NCBI GenBank assembly: GCA_025928415.1
Contig: JAICJK010000007.1
Location: 1 to 17,159 of the forward strand
Source: Solirubrobacteraceae bacterium
Lineage (GTDB): Bacteria > Actinomycetota > Thermoleophilia > Solirubrobacterales > Solirubrobacteraceae
DNA: 17,159 nucleotides
Reading direction: 5' to 3'
Below the pieces are notes generated by a model, which searched no databases, had not been told where the DNA came from, and saw only the letters and a list, made by a program, of their open reading frames with translations. A program made the position numbers and the translations under genes. Positions 15,261 to 17,159 of this stretch are shown piece after piece; the stretch's first letter is position 1; each line of letters starts with the position of its first letter.

Positions 15261-16307
15261 ATGATCGAATCCCTCGTCGAGCAGATCGAGGCGCGGTTCG
15301 CCGAGCTCGAGCAGCTCATCGTCGACCCCGCCGTCCTCTCCGACCGGCGGCGCGCCGCGGAGGTCGGGCGGGAGTACGCGCGCCTGAAGCCCGCCGCCGC
15401 GCTGGGCGCGCAGTGGCGTCGCGCCATCGACGACGCGGAGGGCGCCGAGGAGCTGCTCGAGGAGGGCGAGGACCCCGAGGTCCGCGAGATGCTGGGCGCC
15501 GCGCGGGAGCGGATCGCCGAGCTCGAGGAGGCGATCCGCCTCGCCATGGTCGAGCACGATCCCAACGACGACAAGAACGTCATCGTCGAGATCCAGGGCG
15601 GCGCCGGCGGCGAGGAGGCCGGCCTGTGGGCGGGCGACGTGTACCGCATGCTCACGCGCTACGCCGAGCGCCGCGGCTTCACGACCGAGCCCCTGGAGTC
15701 CTCGGAGGGCAAGCACACCTTCGCGGTCAAGGGCGACGGCGCCTACTCGGTCTTCAAGTTCGAGGGCGGAACCCACCGCGTCCAGCGCGTGCCGGTCACC
15801 GAGTCGCAGGGGCGCATCCACACCTCCACCGCCACGGTCGCCGTGCTGCCGGAGGCCGAGGACGTCGACGTCCACGTCGACCCCAACGACCTCCAGGTCG
15901 ACGTCTACCGCTCCTCCGGGCCGGGCGGGCAGTCGGTCAACACCACGGACTCCGCCGTGCGCATCACGCACAAGCCGTCGGGGATCGTGGTGTCGATGCA
16001 GGACGAGAAGAGCCAGCTCCAGAACCGCGAGAAGGCGATGCGCGTGCTGCGCGCGCGCCTCTACGAGGCGGCGCTGGCCGAGCAGCAGGCCGAGCTCGCC
16101 GCCGACCGCCGCTCGCAGGTCGGGACCGGCGACCGCGCCGAGAAGATCCGGACCTACAACTACGGCGAGCGCCGGGTCACCGACCACCGCATCAAGCACA
16201 CCGCCCACAACCTCGACGCGGTGCTGCAGGGCGAGCTCGACGAGTTCACCGACGCCCTGAGCGCCGACGAGAAGCGCCGCCGCCTCGAGGCCCAGGCGGC
16301 CGCGTAG
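15261..16307 (+). CDS. prfA: Peptide chain release factor 1
   Basis: 348 aa. It recognises UAA and UAG in the ribosomal A site and triggers peptide release. The codon-recognition tripeptide is PVT (178-180, in RVPVTESQGRIHTS), the RF1 type rather than the SPF of RF2. The catalytic GGQ is at 222-224 in SSGPGGQSVNTTDSAVR; its glutamine is the substrate of the methyltransferase encoded next door. The N-terminal coiled region is Glu/Arg rich and starts MIESLVEQIEARF. prmC begins 11 nt downstream. Confidence 0.97.
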   Translation: MIESLVEQIEARFAELEQLIVDPAVLSDRRRAAEVGREYARLKPAAALGAQWRRAIDDAEGAEELLEEGEDPEVREMLGAARERIAELEEAIRLAMVEHDPNDDKNVIVEIQGGAGGEEAGLWAGDVYRMLTRYAERRGFTTEPLESSEGKHTFAVKGDGAYSVFKFEGGTHRVQRVPVTESQGRIHTSTATVAVLPEAEDVDVHVDPNDLQVDVYRSSGPGGQSVNTTDSAVRITHKPSGIVVSMQDEKSQLQNREKAMRVLRARLYEAALAEQQAELAADRRSQVGTGDRAEKIRTYNYGERRVTDHRIKHTAHNLDAVLQGELDEFTDALSADEKRRRLEAQAAA

Positions 16308-16318
16308 GCGAGGCCGGC

Positions 16319-17146
16319 ATGGCGCTCACCGGCGTCCCCGTCCGCGAGGCGCTCGACAGCGCGCTCGTCGCCCTCCGGGCGGCCGGCGTCGACACCCCGC
16401 GCCTGGACGCGGAGGTCCTGCTCGCCCACGCGCTGGGGATCGACCGCACCCGCCTGGTCCTCGAGGCCGACCGCCCGGTGGAGGGCGCGGCCGTCCACGC
16501 CTTCCGCGAGGCGGTGCGCCGGCGCGCCGCCGAGCGGGAGCCGGTGGCTTACATCACGGGCACGCGCGGCTTCCGGCACCTCGACCTGCAGGTCGACCCG
16601 CGCGTCCTGATCCCGCGGCCGGAAACCGAGACGCTGGTGGAGGCCGCGCTCGAATTGCCGCACGGCGCGCGGGTCCACGACCTCGGCACCGGCAGCGGCG
16701 CGATCGCGCTGGCCCTCAAGCACGAGCGCCCCGACCTCGTGGTCAGCGCGAGCGACGCCTGCCCGGGCGCGGTGACCGTCGCGCGGGCCAACGCGCGGCG
16801 CCTCGGGCTGGACGTCGAGGTGCACCTGGCGCACTGGCTCGACGGGCTCGGGCTCGAGCTCGACGCGCTCGTCTGCAACCCGCCCTACGTGGCGGACGGC
16901 GACCGTGCGACGCTGGCCCCGGAGATCACCCGCCACGAGCCGGCCGCGGCGCTGTTCGCCGGCCCCGACGGGCTGGACGCCTATCGCGCGATCGCCCCGC
17001 TCGCGCCGGCCTGGGCGGCCTTCGAGGTGGGCGACGGCCAGGCGGCCGCGGTCGCCGGGCTGCTGGCCGCGGCCGGGCTGACGCGCGGGGAGGTCCGCCG
17101 CGACCTCGCGGGGATCGAGCGCGTGGTGGTGGCATGGCGGTCCTGA
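16319..17146 (+). CDS. prmC: Release factor glutamine-N5 methyltransferase
   Basis: 275 aa, normal length. It transfers a methyl group from S-adenosylmethionine to the GGQ glutamine of RF1 and RF2. It has the N-terminal helical domain (REALDSALVALRAAGVDTPRLDAEVLLAH), the PVAYITGTRGFRHLDL linker, LIPRPETETLVE, SAM-binding DLGTGSGAIA at 121-130 and the substrate motif NPPY at 187-190. ATG 16319 follows the prfA stop after 11 nt, with a weak GCGAGG before it. This is the classic prfA-prmC pair. Confidence 0.97.
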   Translation: MALTGVPVREALDSALVALRAAGVDTPRLDAEVLLAHALGIDRTRLVLEADRPVEGAAVHAFREAVRRRAAEREPVAYITGTRGFRHLDLQVDPRVLIPRPETETLVEAALELPHGARVHDLGTGSGAIALALKHERPDLVVSASDACPGAVTVARANARRLGLDVEVHLAHWLDGLGLELDALVCNPPYVADGDRATLAPEITRHEPAAALFAGPDGLDAYRAIAPLAPAWAAFEVGDGQAAAVAGLLAAAGLTRGEVRRDLAGIERVVVAWRS

Positions 17147-17159
17147 CGCCGGCCGACGC
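17134..17159 (+). CDS. Start of a following gene, cut by window edge (possibly Sua5/TsaC-like)
   Basis: ATG 17134 opens a frame (MAVLTPAD) that overlaps the last 13 nt of prmC and is still open at the edge. Threonylcarbamoyl-AMP synthase genes often follow prmC in actinobacteria, but eight residues cannot confirm this. It is listed because 4-14 nt overlaps are typical of coupled genes. Confidence 0.35.

Noticed and set aside
14034..16208. A long minus-strand frame antisense to DUF1385 and prfA
   Set aside because: Low-complexity Arg/Gly/Asp-rich shadow of two certain plus-strand genes; no motif and no promoter.

Overview
The window is about 75% GC and densely coded. It most likely comes from an actinobacterial chromosome, and gene content and promoter style suggest the Thermoleophilia/Solirubrobacterales side. 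That placement is inference. The evidence is the order rpmE, DUF1385, prfA, prmC, a zinc-type (C+) L31, ATG or GTG starts sitting 7-11 nt behind TANNNT -10 boxes (leaderless transcripts), and terminator-like GC hairpins without U tracts. I see no insertion sequence, tRNA, rRNA or CRISPR array.

Layout. 1-72 is the tail of an unidentified gene. A hexapeptide-repeat acyltransferase (minus) and a MeaB-type GTPase (plus) diverge from one overlapping promoter near 813-822. The GTPase runs into a convergent two-gene unit on the minus strand: a leucyl aminopeptidase followed by a polytopic, glycosyltransferase-like membrane protein. The aminopeptidase diverges from an acetyl-CoA acetyltransferase at 4630-4639, using nearly the same 10-bp promoter core as the first pair. 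The thiolase is followed by a HAD-IB phosphatase with no ordinary start codon. Next come the large subunit of a B12-dependent acyl-CoA mutase, a small secreted cupredoxin overlapping its stop codon, and the separate B12-binding mutase subunit. Then follow etfB-etfA and ETF:quinone oxidoreductase behind a palindromic operator. A secreted CARDB protein leads into a housekeeping stretch: rpmE, a DUF1385 membrane protein, prfA, prmC, and the start of another gene at the edge.

How the genes fit. The mutase carries Phe81 and Gln199 where methylmalonyl-CoA mutase has Tyr89 and Arg207. This is the signature of isobutyryl-CoA mutase. With the MeaB-like chaperone, thiolase, ETF and ETF:quinone oxidoreductase, the window holds much of a route from isobutyryl-CoA (valine or branched acyl chains) to n-butyryl-CoA, then by beta-oxidation to acetyl-CoA, with electrons passed to the quinone pool. 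Acyl-CoA dehydrogenase, crotonase and 3-hydroxyacyl-CoA dehydrogenase are not in the window.

Most notable oddities: ETF:quinone oxidoreductase lacks the fourth iron-sulfur cysteine; a cupredoxin gene is wedged between the two mutase subunits; two divergent gene pairs share overlapping opposed -10 elements; and two genes (HAD and DUF1385) have in-frame tandem repeats at the N-terminus where no conventional start is clear.
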